DNA of 64,000 bases from Pseudonocardia broussonetiae (GTDB lineage: Bacteria > Actinomycetota > Actinomycetes > Mycobacteriales > Pseudonocardiaceae), in assembly GCF_013155125.1 (NCBI RefSeq), contig NZ_CP053564.1, positions 7,013,501-7,077,500 on the forward strand. The letters are read 5' to 3'. Of this stretch, positions 8,885-17,329 are shown in pieces. Position 1 is the first letter of the stretch. Each line of letters begins with the position of its first letter. A program made the translations under genes and the position numbers. Below the pieces are notes generated by a model, which was not told the origin of the DNA, ran no database searches, and saw nothing but the letters and a program-made list of their open reading frames with translations.

Positions 8885-10315
8885 GTGCCCACTCCCGTCG
8901 CCCCGCAGCTCGCCGGGCTCGTCGAGCGCCTCATCGGCGCGCCGCTGCCCATCCGCCTGCGCGCGTGGGACGGCTCCGAGGCCGGCGCGCCCGACGGTCC
9001 CGTCGCGATCATCCGCCACCGCCGCGCACTGCGGCGGCTGCTGTGGAACCCGGGCGAACTCGGCCTCGCCCGGGCGTTCGTGGCGGGTGAGCTCGACGTC
9101 GAGGGCGACGTCGCCGACGGCCTGTCGCGGTTCTGGAAGCTGGCGCGCAGCCAGGACCTCGGTGCGCTGACGCTCAGCACAGCCGACAAGCTCGACGCCG
9201 CGAAGCTGGCCGGGAAGCTCGGCATCCTCGGCCTGCGCCCGAAGCCCCCCGCGTCGGAGGCCCGGCTCGACGGCCGCCTGCACACCCGCCGCCGCGACCG
9301 CGCCGCCATCGCCCACCACTACGACCTCTCCAACGACTTCTACGAGTTCCTCCTCGACCCGCAGATGGCCTACTCCTGCGGCTACTGGACGCAGGAGACG
9401 AGCGCGTCCTACGGCCTGCGCGAGGCCCAGACCGACAAGCTGGACCTCATCTGCCGCAAGCTCGGGCTGCGGCCGGGCATGCGTCTGCTCGACGTCGGCT
9501 GCGGCTGGGCGTCGCTGCTCATCCACGCGGCGCAGCACTACGGCGTCACGGCCGTCGGGGTCACCCTCTCTGCGCAGCAGCGGGCGTTCGGGATGGCGCG
9601 CGTCGAGGCCCTCGGGCTGTCGGAGAAGATCGAGATCCGGCTGCAGGACTACCGGGAGATCACGGACCAGCCCTTCGACGCCATCTCCAGCATCGAGATG
9701 GGCGAGCACGTCGGCCAGGACAACTACCCGGTCTACGCCGCGCAGCTGCACAAGCTGCTGCTCCCCCACGGGCGCCTGCTGCTGCAGCAGATGTCGCGCG
9801 GCGCGGCGGGCGCCAACACCGCGCCGGGCGGGGGCGCGTTCATGGAGTCCTACGTCGCCCCCGACATGCACATGCGCCCGCTGGGCGAGACGCTGAACTT
9901 CCTGGAGGCCGCGGGCCTCGAGGTCGTCGACGTCCACTCCCTGCGCGAGCACTACGTCTGGACCGTCCGGCCGTGGCTGGACACGCTGCAGGACAACAAG
10001 GCCGAGGCGATCCGGCTCGTCGGCGAGGAGCAGTGGCGGGTCTGGCTGCTCTACCTCGCGGGCGCCGCGCTGGCGTTCGAGGAGAACCGGATGGGCGTGC
10101 ACCAGATGCTCATGGTCCGCCCCGACGCCGACGGCCGCTCCGGGCTGCCCCGCGGGCGCACGTCGACGCTGGGCCGCGACCCGGAGCTCGACCGGGGCGC
10201 CGCCCGCAGCACCGGCGGCAGCGACACGGGCGGCAGCGCCGATCACGTCTCGGTGACGAACGGCAGCACCACCAACGGATCGACGCGCGACCTGCCGGCC
10301 CGCCCGACACGATGA
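8885..10315 (+). CDS. second CFA-type SAM methyltransferase
   Basis: This 476-aa paralogue of the preceding enzyme has diverged strongly. Recognisable parts are HHYDLSNDFYEFLLD (~142), MAYSCGYW, the SAM motif LLDVGCGWASLLIHAAQHYG (~199-218), GVTLSAQQ and SSIEMGEHVG, where a Gly replaces the Ile-Glu of the first copy. The last ~50 residues are Gly/Ser/Thr-rich and probably disordered. Translation from GTG 8885 is supported by GGAG 9 nt upstream; it is separated from the first methyltransferase by 31 nt, the only real gap in the operon. Two tandem methyltransferases suggest two chemistries or two substrates. Confidence 0.85.
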   Translation: MPTPVAPQLAGLVERLIGAPLPIRLRAWDGSEAGAPDGPVAIIRHRRALRRLLWNPGELGLARAFVAGELDVEGDVADGLSRFWKLARSQDLGALTLSTADKLDAAKLAGKLGILGLRPKPPASEARLDGRLHTRRRDRAAIAHHYDLSNDFYEFLLDPQMAYSCGYWTQETSASYGLREAQTDKLDLICRKLGLRPGMRLLDVGCGWASLLIHAAQHYGVTAVGVTLSAQQRAFGMARVEALGLSEKIEIRLQDYREITDQPFDAISSIEMGEHVGQDNYPVYAAQLHKLLLPHGRLLLQQMSRGAAGANTAPGGGAFMESYVAPDMHMRPLGETLNFLEAAGLEVVDVHSLREHYVWTVRPWLDTLQDNKAEAIRLVGEEQWRVWLLYLAGAALAFEENRMGVHQMLMVRPDADGRSGLPRGRTSTLGRDPELDRGAARSTGGSDTGGSADHVSVTNGSTTNGSTRDLPARPTR

Positions 10316-11157
10316 CCGACATGACTCCGTACCCCTGGGGCGCGGCGCTGACCAACCTGTGGGTCACCGCCGTCGTCGTGCTCGTGCTGTTCGCCGGCGC
10401 GCTGTTCGTGGCGCTGGTCGTGCGCGGCAACCGCCACGACGGCATCGACGTCGTGTGGGGTGCGGGGTTCGCGGTCGTCGCCCTGACCTCGTTCGTCCTC
10501 GCCCTCGGCGACGGCGACCTGTGGCGCCAGCTGCTGATCACGGCGCTGACCTGCGTCTGGGGCTTCCGGCTCGCCTGGCACATCGAGCGGCGCAACCGCG
10601 GCACCGACGAGGACCCGCGCTACGTCGAGATCATGTCCAAGGCGCAGGGCGACCCCGTCGTGCACATCGTCCGGAAGGTCTACGTCCCGCAGGCCGTGAT
10701 CATGTGGGTCGTGTCGCTGCCGGTGCAGCTGGGCCAGTACGGCTACGCCTCCGGCGCGCTCGCGGTCACGGTGACCGTCCTCGGCGTGCTGTCGTGGGCG
10801 GTCGGCTTCTTCTTCGAGACCGTCGGCGACGCCCAGCTCGCCGCGTTCAAGGCCGACCCGGCGAACAGGGGCCAGGTCATGGACCGCGGCCTGTGGCGCT
10901 ACACCCGCCACCCCAACTACTTCGGCGACGCGGCGGTGTGGTGGGGCCTCACCCTGCTCGCCCTGCACCACCCGGCCGGCCTCATCGGGCTGGTCAGCGC
11001 CGCGCTGATGACCTGGCTGCTGGCCAGGGGCACCGGCGCGAAGCTGCTGGAGTCGACGATCGGCAACCGCCGACCCGGCTACGTCGAGTACGTGAAGCGC
11101 ACCAGCGGGTTCTTCCCGCTCCCCCCGCGACAGACCTCCGAGAAGGGATCCCCATGA
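10312..11157 (+). CDS. DUF1295 integral membrane protein (Rv0446c-like)
   Basis: The 281-aa protein has about six membrane segments and the DUF1295 signature RGLWRYTRHPNYFGD followed by WWGLTLLAL, resembling the C-terminal half of steroid 5-alpha-reductases and isoprenylcysteine methyltransferases. It ends PGYVEYVKRTSGFFPLPP, the typical family tail. DUF1295 genes are standard partners of CFA/FAD/DUF1365 clusters. A reductase or methyltransferase acting on modified acyl chains is possible, but unproven. ATG 10312 overlaps the upstream stop by 4 nt; ATG 10321 is an alternative. Confidence 0.87.
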   Translation: MTDMTPYPWGAALTNLWVTAVVVLVLFAGALFVALVVRGNRHDGIDVVWGAGFAVVALTSFVLALGDGDLWRQLLITALTCVWGFRLAWHIERRNRGTDEDPRYVEIMSKAQGDPVVHIVRKVYVPQAVIMWVVSLPVQLGQYGYASGALAVTVTVLGVLSWAVGFFFETVGDAQLAAFKADPANRGQVMDRGLWRYTRHPNYFGDAAVWWGLTLLALHHPAGLIGLVSAALMTWLLARGTGAKLLESTIGNRRPGYVEYVKRTSGFFPLPPRQTSEKGSP

Positions 11158-11621
11158 ACGTCGGCGACCAGGTCAGCGACTTCGAGCTCAAGGACGAGAC
11201 GGGCGCCCCGCGCCGGCTGTCCGCGCTGCTCCGGAACGGCCCCGTGGTGCTGTTCTTCTACCCCATCGCCTCCAGCGGCGGCTGCACCCAGGAGGCCTGC
11301 CACTTCCGGGACCTCGCCGCGGAGTTCGCGGCGCTGGGCGCGCAGCCCGTCGGGATCAGCGGCGACGGCGTGACGGCGCAGAGCACCTTCGCGACCGCGC
11401 ACTCGCTGGGCTACCCGCTGCTGTCGGACGCGGGCAAGAAGGTGGCCAAGGAGCTCGGCGCGAAGCGCTCCTGGCTGCCCGGCGGCCTGGCGACCAAGCG
11501 GAAGACCTTCGTCATCGGCCAGGACCGGCGGATCATCGAGGTCATCGCGAGCGAGACCAAGTTCGACATGCACGCCGACGACGCGCTCGCGGCGCTCAAG
11601 CGCCACAAGGCCGCCGCGTGA
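11154..11621 (+). CDS. peroxiredoxin, BCP/AhpC-TSA family
   Basis: The 155-aa thiol peroxidase reduces hydroperoxides, including lipid peroxides. The peroxidatic cysteine lies in ASSGGCTQEACHFRD (~36-50), with a second cysteine five residues on, the atypical 2-Cys BCP arrangement. The usual Pro-x-x-x-Thr is replaced by ASSGG before the Cys. It lies in the lipid operon with 4-nt overlaps at both ends. Protection against peroxides generated during flavin-dependent lipid chemistry is a reasonable inference. Confidence 0.9.
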   Translation: MNVGDQVSDFELKDETGAPRRLSALLRNGPVVLFFYPIASSGGCTQEACHFRDLAAEFAALGAQPVGISGDGVTAQSTFATAHSLGYPLLSDAGKKVAKELGAKRSWLPGGLATKRKTFVIGQDRRIIEVIASETKFDMHADDALAALKRHKAAA

Positions 11622-12082
11622 GCTCGGACCACGCCGTGATCGACGGCCGGACGGTCACCGCCTTCGTGGTGGTGGCCGCTCCGGCGGCGGAGGTGTTCGC
11701 CCTGCTCGCGAACCCGCACCGCCACCACGAGTTCGACGGCTCGGGCACCGTCCGCGCGGCCGTGTCCGGGCCGCAGCGGCTCGCGCTGGACGACCGGTTC
11801 GGCATGGACATGAAGATCGGGCTGCCGTACCGGGTGACCAACCGCGTGGTCGAGTTCGAGCAGGACCGGCTCATCGGCTGGTGCCACCCGGCGAAGGCGA
11901 TCTGGCGCTACGAGCTGGAGCCCGTCGACGGCGGCACCCGCGTCACCGAGACCTTCGACTTCTCGGGGTCACCGGTCGCCGCGGGCATCGCGCTGTTCGG
12001 GATGCACAAGGGCAACGCCAAGTCGATCCGCGACACGCTGCGCCGCCTGCAGGCGATCTTCGGGACGCCTGCTCAAGCCTGA
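11618..12082 (+). CDS. SRPBCC (START-like) family protein
   Basis: The 154-aa protein fits the polyketide cyclase/dehydrase-like SRPBCC fold. It has an N-terminal strand VTAFVVVAAPAAEVFALLAN, the central IGWCHPAKAIWRYELEP, and a C-terminal helix SIRDTLRRLQAIF. These proteins bind hydrophobic ligands, so lipid binding suits the operon; the ligand is unknown. GTG 11618 overlaps the peroxiredoxin stop by 4 nt. It is the last gene before a hairpin at 12134 and a repeat-rich spacer. Confidence 0.8.
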   Translation: MSSDHAVIDGRTVTAFVVVAAPAAEVFALLANPHRHHEFDGSGTVRAAVSGPQRLALDDRFGMDMKIGLPYRVTNRVVEFEQDRLIGWCHPAKAIWRYELEPVDGGTRVTETFDFSGSPVAAGIALFGMHKGNAKSIRDTLRRLQAIFGTPAQA

Positions 12083-12133
12083 GTCGCTCGGCCGGGCGCC
12101 TCCTCCGAACCCGAGCACGCCCGCCGCCTACCC

Positions 12134-12173
12134 GTGAGTGGCGACCGTTGCCGGAGCCACGGTTGCCGCTCAC
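12134..12173 (+). terminator. hairpin after the lipid operon
   Basis: Fifteen-nt arms at 12134-12148 (GTGAGTGGCGACCGT) and 12159-12173 pair fully if two G-U pairs are allowed, with a 10-nt loop. It begins 52 nt after the last stop codon of the operon. Its GTGAGTGG...CTCAC ends resemble the palindrome at 6800-6839. Confidence 0.6.
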
Positions 12174-12243
12174 GAGTGGTACGGAGCCCCGGACAGGATC
12201 TCCGGGCCCGGCGCTCGCTCCGACCCCGTCGCCGGTCGAATCG

Positions 12244-12410
12244 GGCGGCGCAGGTGCCGGGGCGGCGGCGCAGGTGCCGGGGCGGCGGGCCGGTGCGGTC
12301 GCCGGGGCGGCGGGCCGGTGCAGTCGCCGGGGCGGCGGGCCGGTGCGGGGCGGCGGGGCGGCGGGCCGGGTGCGGGCGGCGGACCGGTGCGGCGGGGGGC
12401 CAGTGCGAGC
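12244..12410. repeat. GC minisatellite in the 12.1-12.7 kb intergenic region
   Basis: About 165 bp of nearly pure G/C forms degenerate tandem repeats. The first part repeats GCAGGTGCCGGGGCGGCG twice. The next part repeats a 25-bp unit beginning GGGCCGGTGC two to three times before degenerating. No convincing gene overlaps it. The whole 12083-12711 spacer lies between convergent genes and holds only this block and palindromes. Confidence 0.8.
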
Positions 12411-12425
12411 GCCTGGTGCCGTCCG

Positions 12426-12571
12426 GCCGGTGATCGTCGGGAGTGCGACGTCACGGCCCTCCCGACGACACTGCCGGCGCACTTCCGGTGATCACCGGCC
12501 GTCGGACGTCAGGAGTGTGCCCTCACGGCCCCCACCGCGACCCTGGTGGCGCACTCCCGGCGATCACCGGC
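12426..12571. repeat. two tandem palindromic units
   Basis: The first unit has a left arm at 12426-12447 and a right arm at 12478-12499, with three mismatches in 22 bp. A second unit follows directly: a degenerate left arm from 12498 and a right arm at 12550-12571. The outermost arms, 12426-12447 and 12550-12571, match each other with one mismatch in 22 bp. Both units share a central CACGGCC. This looks like a duplicated palindromic repeat downstream of the PNPOx-like gene. Confidence 0.7.
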
Positions 12572-12711
12572 CCGCCGCGCCCGGCCCTTCGACGTCGAGG
12601 CGCCGGCGAGGGCGGCGCGACGGCACGGGCGGCGTCCCCCGCGGGGCACCTGTCGCGGGACGCCCGGGCGGCGTCCCCGGCGGGGCACCTGTCGCGGGAG
12701 GCCCGGACGGC

Positions 12712-13296
12712 CTACGGCGAGACCGGCGAGACCGGGGCGGGCAGCCCCGGCAGGCCGTCGATGCTCGTGGCGTTGCGGGTGGCGTGGTAGGTGCGCAGCT
12801 TGTCCGTGCCGCGGGTGTCGGCCCAGGCGTCGAGGATGCCGCGCTCCTCCACGAGGTCCATGCGGGGCACGGCGTAGCCGCAGGCGTCGGCGACGCGGGT
12901 GACGTCGACGGTGATCACGGCCCGGGTCTGCGGGCGCCGGCTCTCCCCCGCCTCCCCGAACGGGGCGAGCGCGGCGTCGAACCCGGGGTCGGAGGCGAAC
13001 TCGACGCGCCCGGTGCCGTGCAGGCGCACGATCCGCGGCCCGCCGTCGAACGCGCAGAACATCACGCAGATCCGGCCGTTCTCCCGCAGGTGGGCGATGG
13101 TCTCGACGCCGCTGCCGGTGAGGTCGAGGTAGGCGAACGTCAGCCGGTCGACCACCCGGAAGGTGCCGATCGTGCCCTTGGGCGAGAGGTTGAGCAGCCC
13201 GTCGCCGTCGAGCGGGGCGGTGGCGACGAAGAACACCGGCTGGCGCGAGATCCAGGCCGTCATGCGCTCGTCGATGTCGTCGTAGATCTTCGCCAT
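12712..13296 (-). CDS. pyridoxamine 5'-phosphate oxidase-like flavin/F420-binding protein
   Basis: The 194-aa protein has the split-barrel fold: PVFFVATAPLDGDGLLNLSP (~22-41), GTFRVVDRLTFAYLDLTGSG, and RICVMFCAFDGGPRIVRLHG. This subgroup binds FMN or F420 and is usually described as an uncharacterised PNPOx-family protein; the substrate is unknown. ATG 13296 (MAKIYDDIDERM) is chosen over GTG 13305 because it matches relatives. It stands alone between the repeat region and map. Confidence 0.82.
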   Translation of the reverse strand: MAKIYDDIDERMTAWISRQPVFFVATAPLDGDGLLNLSPKGTIGTFRVVDRLTFAYLDLTGSGVETIAHLRENGRICVMFCAFDGGPRIVRLHGTGRVEFASDPGFDAALAPFGEAGESRRPQTRAVITVDVTRVADACGYAVPRMDLVEERGILDAWADTRGTDKLRTYHATRNATSIDGLPGLPAPVSPVSP

Positions 13297-13380
13297 GCCG
13301 GTCACGGTCGCACCCGCGGGGCCCGCCCGTCCATCGTGCCGGCTGTGATCGGCGTCCCGAGGGGCCGGCCGATCGGGGGC

Positions 13381-14238
13381 TCAGGGCAGGGTGAGGATCT
13401 CCGCGCCGTCGGCCGTGACGAGGAGGGTGTGCTCGAACTGGGCGGTGCGCGAGCGGTCCTTGGTGACGACGGTCCAGCCGTCGGACCAGATGTCGTAGTC
13501 GATCGAGCCGAGGGTGATCATCGGCTCGATGGTGAACGTCATGCCCTCCTCGAGGACCGTGTCGACGTCGGGCTCGTCGTAGTGCAGCACCACGAGGCCG
13601 CTGTGGAAGCTGCGGCCGATGCCGTGGCCGGTGAAGTCGCGGACCACGCCGTAGCCGAAGCGCTTGGCGTAGGACTCGATGACGCGGCCGACGACGTTGA
13701 GCTCGCGGCCCGGGCGCACGGCCTTGATCGCGCGCATCATCGCCTCGCGGGTGCGCTCGACGAGCAGGCGGCTCTCCTCGTCGACGTCGCCGGCGAGGAA
13801 GGTCGCGTTGGTGTCGCCGTGGACGCCGCCGACGAAGCCGGTGACGTCGATGTTGACGATGTCGCCGTCCTGGATCACCGTCGTGTCCGGGATGCCGTGG
13901 CAGATCACCTCGTTGAGGCTGGTGCAGCAGGACTTCGGGAAGCCCTTGTAGCCCAGGGTCGACGGGTAGGCGTCGTGGTCGAGCAGGTACTCGTGCACGA
14001 CGGCGTCGACCTCGTCGGTGGTGACGCCCGGCGCGACGACCGCCCCGCCCGCGGCGAGCGCCTGCGCGGCGATCCGGCCGGCGTGACGCATGAGCTCGAT
14101 CGTCTCGGCGTCCTGCACCCACGGCTCGGTGCTGCGCGCCGGGGCCTTCTTGCCGACGTACTCCGGCCGCGGGATGTGCGCGGGGACGGGGCGGATCGGC
14201 GTGGGCGTACCGGGGGTCAGCAGCGTGCGGGCGGGCAT
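13381..14238 (-). CDS. map: methionine aminopeptidase, type Ic
   Basis: This metalloprotease removes the initiator methionine from new proteins. The 285-aa product has the type Ic N-terminal extension with Pro-rich [14 protein letters not shown], then the pita-bread domain. Metal ligands are in [30 protein letters not shown] and the final FEHTLLVT. Length and extension match mycobacterial MapB (285 aa). TACACT (14245-14250) ends 6 nt before ATG 14238, so the message is probably leaderless. Confidence 0.96.
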   Translation of the reverse strand: MPARTLLTPGTPTPIRPVPAHIPRPEYVGKKAPARSTEPWVQDAETIELMRHAGRIAAQALAAGGAVVAPGVTTDEVDAVVHEYLLDHDAYPSTLGYKGFPKSCCTSLNEVICHGIPDTTVIQDGDIVNIDVTGFVGGVHGDTNATFLAGDVDEESRLLVERTREAMMRAIKAVRPGRELNVVGRVIESYAKRFGYGVVRDFTGHGIGRSFHSGLVVLHYDEPDVDTVLEEGMTFTIEPMITLGSIDYDIWSDGWTVVTKDRSRTAQFEHTLLVTADGAEILTLP

Positions 14239-14244
14239 GGGCCC

Positions 14245-14250
14245 AGTGTA
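14245..14250 (-). promoter_or_regulatory. -10 element of leaderless map promoter
   Basis: On the minus strand this reads TACACT, a good TANNNT box, ending 6 nt before the map start codon. No Shine-Dalgarno sequence fits in the gap. The -35 region is weak. Confidence 0.55.
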
Positions 14251-14279
14251 GGTCGGCGCCGGGAGGGGCGTCTGCGGGC

Positions 14280-14657
14280 TCAGGGCACCCGGTGGGCGGC
14301 GCGCCGGGCCACGACCAGCGACAACGCGCGCCACCCGAGCAGCAGCACGGCCAGCGAGAGCGTGGTCACGATCGCGAAGCTCAGCGGGAGCCGGCCGGTG
14401 AACCCGGCCCGCAGCGCCAGCCCGACGACGACGGTGCCGGCCAGCACGACGGCCCCGGCCCGCAGGCCCGGCGGGTCGTCGCGCACGTACGGCGTGGCCC
14501 ACGCGGCGGCCGCACCGACCGCGAACGGGGCGGCGGTGGCGGCGAGGCCCCAGAGGTCGCCCGCCTCGGCGTGGTTGAGGCGGCCGACGGCGGCGAACAC
14601 GACCACCGCCACGAGGTCGGCGGCGAGGGCGAGCGCGGGGATCCGGCTGCGCGGCAT
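14280..14657 (-). CDS. DUF3054 membrane protein
   Basis: The 125-aa protein has four hydrophobic segments, beginning [20 protein letters not shown] and including [14 protein letters not shown]. The first segment with the H-A/E-x-G motif (LNHAEAGD) is characteristic of DUF3054. Function is unknown. TACCCT (14664-14669) ends 6 nt upstream of ATG 14657, indicating a leaderless message. It lies 41 nt before map on the same strand, so some read-through into map is possible. Confidence 0.8.
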   Translation of the reverse strand: MPRSRIPALALAADLVAVVVFAAVGRLNHAEAGDLWGLAATAAPFAVGAAAAWATPYVRDDPPGLRAGAVVLAGTVVVGLALRAGFTGRLPLSFAIVTTLSLAVLLLGWRALSLVVARRAAHRVP

Positions 14658-14663
14658 GGGGCC

Positions 14664-14669
14664 AGGGTA
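14664..14669 (-). promoter_or_regulatory. -10 element of leaderless DUF3054 promoter
   Basis: On the minus strand this reads TACCCT, ending 6 nt before the ATG at 14657. No ribosome binding site precedes the start. Confidence 0.5.
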
Positions 14670-14745
14670 GAACCCCGGCCCGGGCGACGGCGACCGGTCG
14701 CCGACTGCCCCCGACCCGGCCCCGGCCGGATCCGGAAGAGACGCA

Positions 14746-14848
14746 GCGACACGCTCGCAGCAGGAGCCCGACTCGCGCGCAACGAGACCCCGACTCGCGG
14801 GGCTCCGGGGAGCTCCCGCGAGTCGGGGTCTCGCTGCGACCGTGTCGC
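14746..14848. terminator. nested long inverted repeat, probable terminator of the penicillin-binding protein gene
   Basis: Inner arms 14783-14801 and 14815-14833 are a perfect 19-bp complement and continue inward with a one-base bulge. Outer arms 14746-14761 and 14833-14848 match at 15 of 16 positions. A 21-nt segment at 14762-14782 interrupts only the left side and itself resembles part of the inner arm, as if a second copy had been inserted. It lies 19 nt past the stop of the minus-strand gene. Confidence 0.75.
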
Positions 14849-14866
14849 GGTTTCGCCGCGCCCCCG

Positions 14867-16666
14867 TCAGGGGGTGGCGCCCAGGAAGCGGGCCGCCGCC
14901 GCAACCGCGGGCCCCGAGGACCCGCCGTCCACCACCAGCACCGCGAACGCCACGTCCCCGCGGAAGCCGACGAACCAGCCGTGGGCGCGGCCGTCGTCGG
15001 TGAACTCCGCCGTGCCCGTCTTGCCGTACACCTCGCCCAGCCCGGCCAGCGCCGTCGCGGAGCCCTCGGTGACCACCGCCCGCATCATCGGGCGGACGAC
15101 CTCGAGCACCGCCGGGTCCGGTGCGGTCGCGGACACCAGCGCCTGCGTGGGCGCGTCCTCGATCAGGCGCGGCACCACCGGCGCCCCGTGCGCGACGGTG
15201 GCCGCCACCAGCGCCATCCCGAACGGGCTGGCCAGCACCTGCCCCTGCCCGAACCCGTTCTCCGCGCGCTGCACCTCGGCCTGCGCCACCGGCACCGAGC
15301 CGGTGATGGTGGTGATCGCGGGGATCGCGAAGTCGGCGCCCAGGCCGAGGGTGAGCGCGGCCTCGGGCAGCGCGTCGGGCGCGAGCCCCGCCCCGATCTG
15401 CGCGAACGTCGTGTTGCAGGAGCGGGCGAACGCCGTGCGCAGCGGCACCGTGCCGAGGTCGAACTCGTCGATGTTGGGCACCGGGCGCCCGCCGATCGCC
15501 AGCGTGCCGGGGCAGGCGACCGGGGTGTCGAGCGCCAGCCCGTCCTCCGCGATCCCGGCCGCCGCCGTCACGATCTTGAAGGTGGAGCCGGGCGGGTAGC
15601 GGCCGGTGAGCGCCAGCGCCCCCTCGGCGTCGGCGGCGCCGTTCTGCGCGACGGCCAGGACCTCCCCCGTCGACGGTGCGATCGCCACCAGCACGGCCTG
15701 CTGCGTGATCGGTTCGACGGCGTCCTCGGCGGCGGTCTGCAGGGCCCGGTCCAGGCCGACCGCGACGGTGGAACCGGGGCGCGGCGGGGTCTCGGCCAGC
15801 GCGGTGATGTCGCCGCCGCTGCCGTCGACGACGCGCACCGACCAGCCCGCGACGCCGTCGAGCCGCGGCGCCACCTGCGTCCGGACCGCGGGCAGCACCT
15901 GGCGGGCGAACGCGGCGTCGGGGCCCAGCAGCCGCTGCGCGGTGACGAAGCGGACGCCGGGCAGCTCGTAGATCGCGTCGCGGACCGACCGGTAGTCGGT
16001 CTCGCGCAGCACGGCGACCGTGTACACCTGCCCGTCCGGCGTGCGGGCGGCGCCGTCGGTGATCGAGGCCGCGGTGATCGCCGGGTCGAGGGGGCCCAGC
16101 GCCGCGGCCAGCGCCCCGGTGACGGCGGGCAGGTCCCCGGCCGCGGTGCGGTCGAGCAGCACCGACACCACCGGCGTCGCCTCCAGCAGCGGCGCCCCGA
16201 TCCGGTCGACGACGGGCGCCGGCGCCGGGGTCTCGGTGCGCAGCGCGAGCCGCTGCCCGGCTCCGAGCTGCGGGTGCACGACGGTCGGCGACCACCGCAC
16301 CTCCCAGCCGGACTCGCGGTCGGCGTCGGGCGCGAGCTCCAGCTCGCCGAGGTAGCTCCACAGCCGCCCGCCGCCGAGGTCCCAGGTGAGGTCGACCGAG
16401 GCCGTCGCGCGGTCGGTGGCCGTGCGGACCTGCGCCGCCTCGGCCGTCAGCGCCTGCGGCGCCAGCGCGTCGCGGGTGGCGGTGAGCAGGGTGAGCGCGG
16501 CGTCGGGGTCGTCGGTCAGGGCCGCGGCCCCGGCGAGGTCGCCGGCGCTCCACGCGGCCACGAACCCCTCGACCGCCTCGTCCGGGCCGCCGCCGAACAG
16601 GCCGCAGCCCGCGGTCGCGCCGAGCACCCCCGCCGTGAGGAGCAGGGCGAGGACGCGGCGGGGCAC
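14867..16666 (-). CDS. penicillin-binding lipoprotein with NTF2-like (MecA_N) domain
   Basis: This is a class B transpeptidase that cross-links peptidoglycan outside the membrane, corresponding to M. tuberculosis Rv2864c. From GTG 16666 it is 599 aa: a lipoprotein signal ending LGATAGC, a MecA_N/NTF2-like domain ([20 protein letters not shown], ~25-140), a dimerisation domain, then the transpeptidase with SxxK in PPGSTFKIV, SxN in ARSCNTT and KTG in YGKTGTAEF. The frame is open to 16750, but GTG 16666 puts the signal peptide at the N-terminus and has CATACT (16674-16679) 7 nt upstream, the leaderless arrangement. It ends at a strong inverted repeat. Confidence 0.92.
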   Translation of the reverse strand: MPRRVLALLLTAGVLGATAGCGLFGGGPDEAVEGFVAAWSAGDLAGAAALTDDPDAALTLLTATRDALAPQALTAEAAQVRTATDRATASVDLTWDLGGGRLWSYLGELELAPDADRESGWEVRWSPTVVHPQLGAGQRLALRTETPAPAPVVDRIGAPLLEATPVVSVLLDRTAAGDLPAVTGALAAALGPLDPAITAASITDGAARTPDGQVYTVAVLRETDYRSVRDAIYELPGVRFVTAQRLLGPDAAFARQVLPAVRTQVAPRLDGVAGWSVRVVDGSGGDITALAETPPRPGSTVAVGLDRALQTAAEDAVEPITQQAVLVAIAPSTGEVLAVAQNGAADAEGALALTGRYPPGSTFKIVTAAAGIAEDGLALDTPVACPGTLAIGGRPVPNIDEFDLGTVPLRTAFARSCNTTFAQIGAGLAPDALPEAALTLGLGADFAIPAITTITGSVPVAQAEVQRAENGFGQGQVLASPFGMALVAATVAHGAPVVPRLIEDAPTQALVSATAPDPAVLEVVRPMMRAVVTEGSATALAGLGEVYGKTGTAEFTDDGRAHGWFVGFRGDVAFAVLVVDGGSSGPAVAAAARFLGATP

Positions 16667-16720
16667 GACCGCGAGTATGCCGACCGTCCGGGCACCACGA
16701 GAGGGTGACACGGCGCCCCC

Positions 16721-16726
16721 TACGAT
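16721..16726 (+). promoter_or_regulatory. possible -10 box for rmlC
   Basis: TACGAT fits TANNNT and lies 54 nt before the rmlC ATG. No -35 box is found at standard distance. It is the best candidate in the gap after the divergent penicillin-binding protein gene. Confidence 0.3.
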
Positions 16727-16780
16727 CGGGGTCCCGAGACGTCGGCTCACGCAGTCGACTCAGACGACGCGAAGGCATCC

Positions 16781-17329
16781 ATGCTGATCCAACCGACGCC
16801 GCTCGACGGTGCCGCCCTGATCGACCTCAAGCGCCTGGAGGACGACCGCGGCTTCTTCGCCCGGGCCTTCTGCCGCCAGGAGTTCCTCGACGCGGGGCTC
16901 GACCCCGTCGTCGAGCAGACGAACATCTCGTTCAACCACAAGGCCGGCACGCTGCGCGGGATGCACTTCCAGTTCGACCCGCACCAGGAGACCAAGCTGG
17001 TCCGCTGCCTGCGCGGGGCGATCTGGGACGTGATCGTGGACCTGCGTCCCGACTCCCCCACCTTCATGCAGCACTTCGGGGCCGAGCTCACCGAGGACAA
17101 CATGACCTCGCTGCTCGTGCCGAAGGACTTCGGGCACGGCTACATCGCGCTCACCGACGGCGCCACCGTGCACTACCAGGTGAGCACCGCCTACCAGCCC
17201 GGCGCCGAGGGCGGCCTGCGCTGGGACGACCCGGAGCTCGCGCTCCCGTGGCCGATCCAGCCCACCGTCATCTCGCCGAAGGACGCGGCGTGGCCGCTGC
17301 TGTCCGAGAAGCCCTGGGGCTCCCGATGA
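16781..17329 (+). CDS. rmlC: dTDP-4-dehydrorhamnose 3,5-epimerase family protein
   Basis: The 182-aa cupin matches RmlC, which epimerises dTDP-4-keto-6-deoxyglucose on the way to dTDP-L-rhamnose. Visible signatures are LEDDRGFFARAFCRQEF, QTNISFNHKAGTLRGMHFQ with the catalytic His, GAIWDVIVDLR and PKDFGHGYIAL. No rmlA, B or D is nearby. Its stop overlaps the next start by 4 nt, pairing it with a SAF-domain dehydrogenase, so it may act on another nucleotide sugar or branched sugar; that is inferred. Confidence 0.88.
   Translation: MLIQPTPLDGAALIDLKRLEDDRGFFARAFCRQEFLDAGLDPVVEQTNISFNHKAGTLRGMHFQFDPHQETKLVRCLRGAIWDVIVDLRPDSPTFMQHFGAELTEDNMTSLLVPKDFGHGYIALTDGATVHYQVSTAYQPGAEGGLRWDDPELALPWPIQPTVISPKDAAWPLLSEKPWGSR

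Noticed and set aside
11881..14670. 929-codon plus-strand frame over the repeat spacer, PNPOx and map genes
   Set aside because: It runs through low-complexity GC repeats and antisense to map. It is an artefact of few stop codons in GC-rich DNA.
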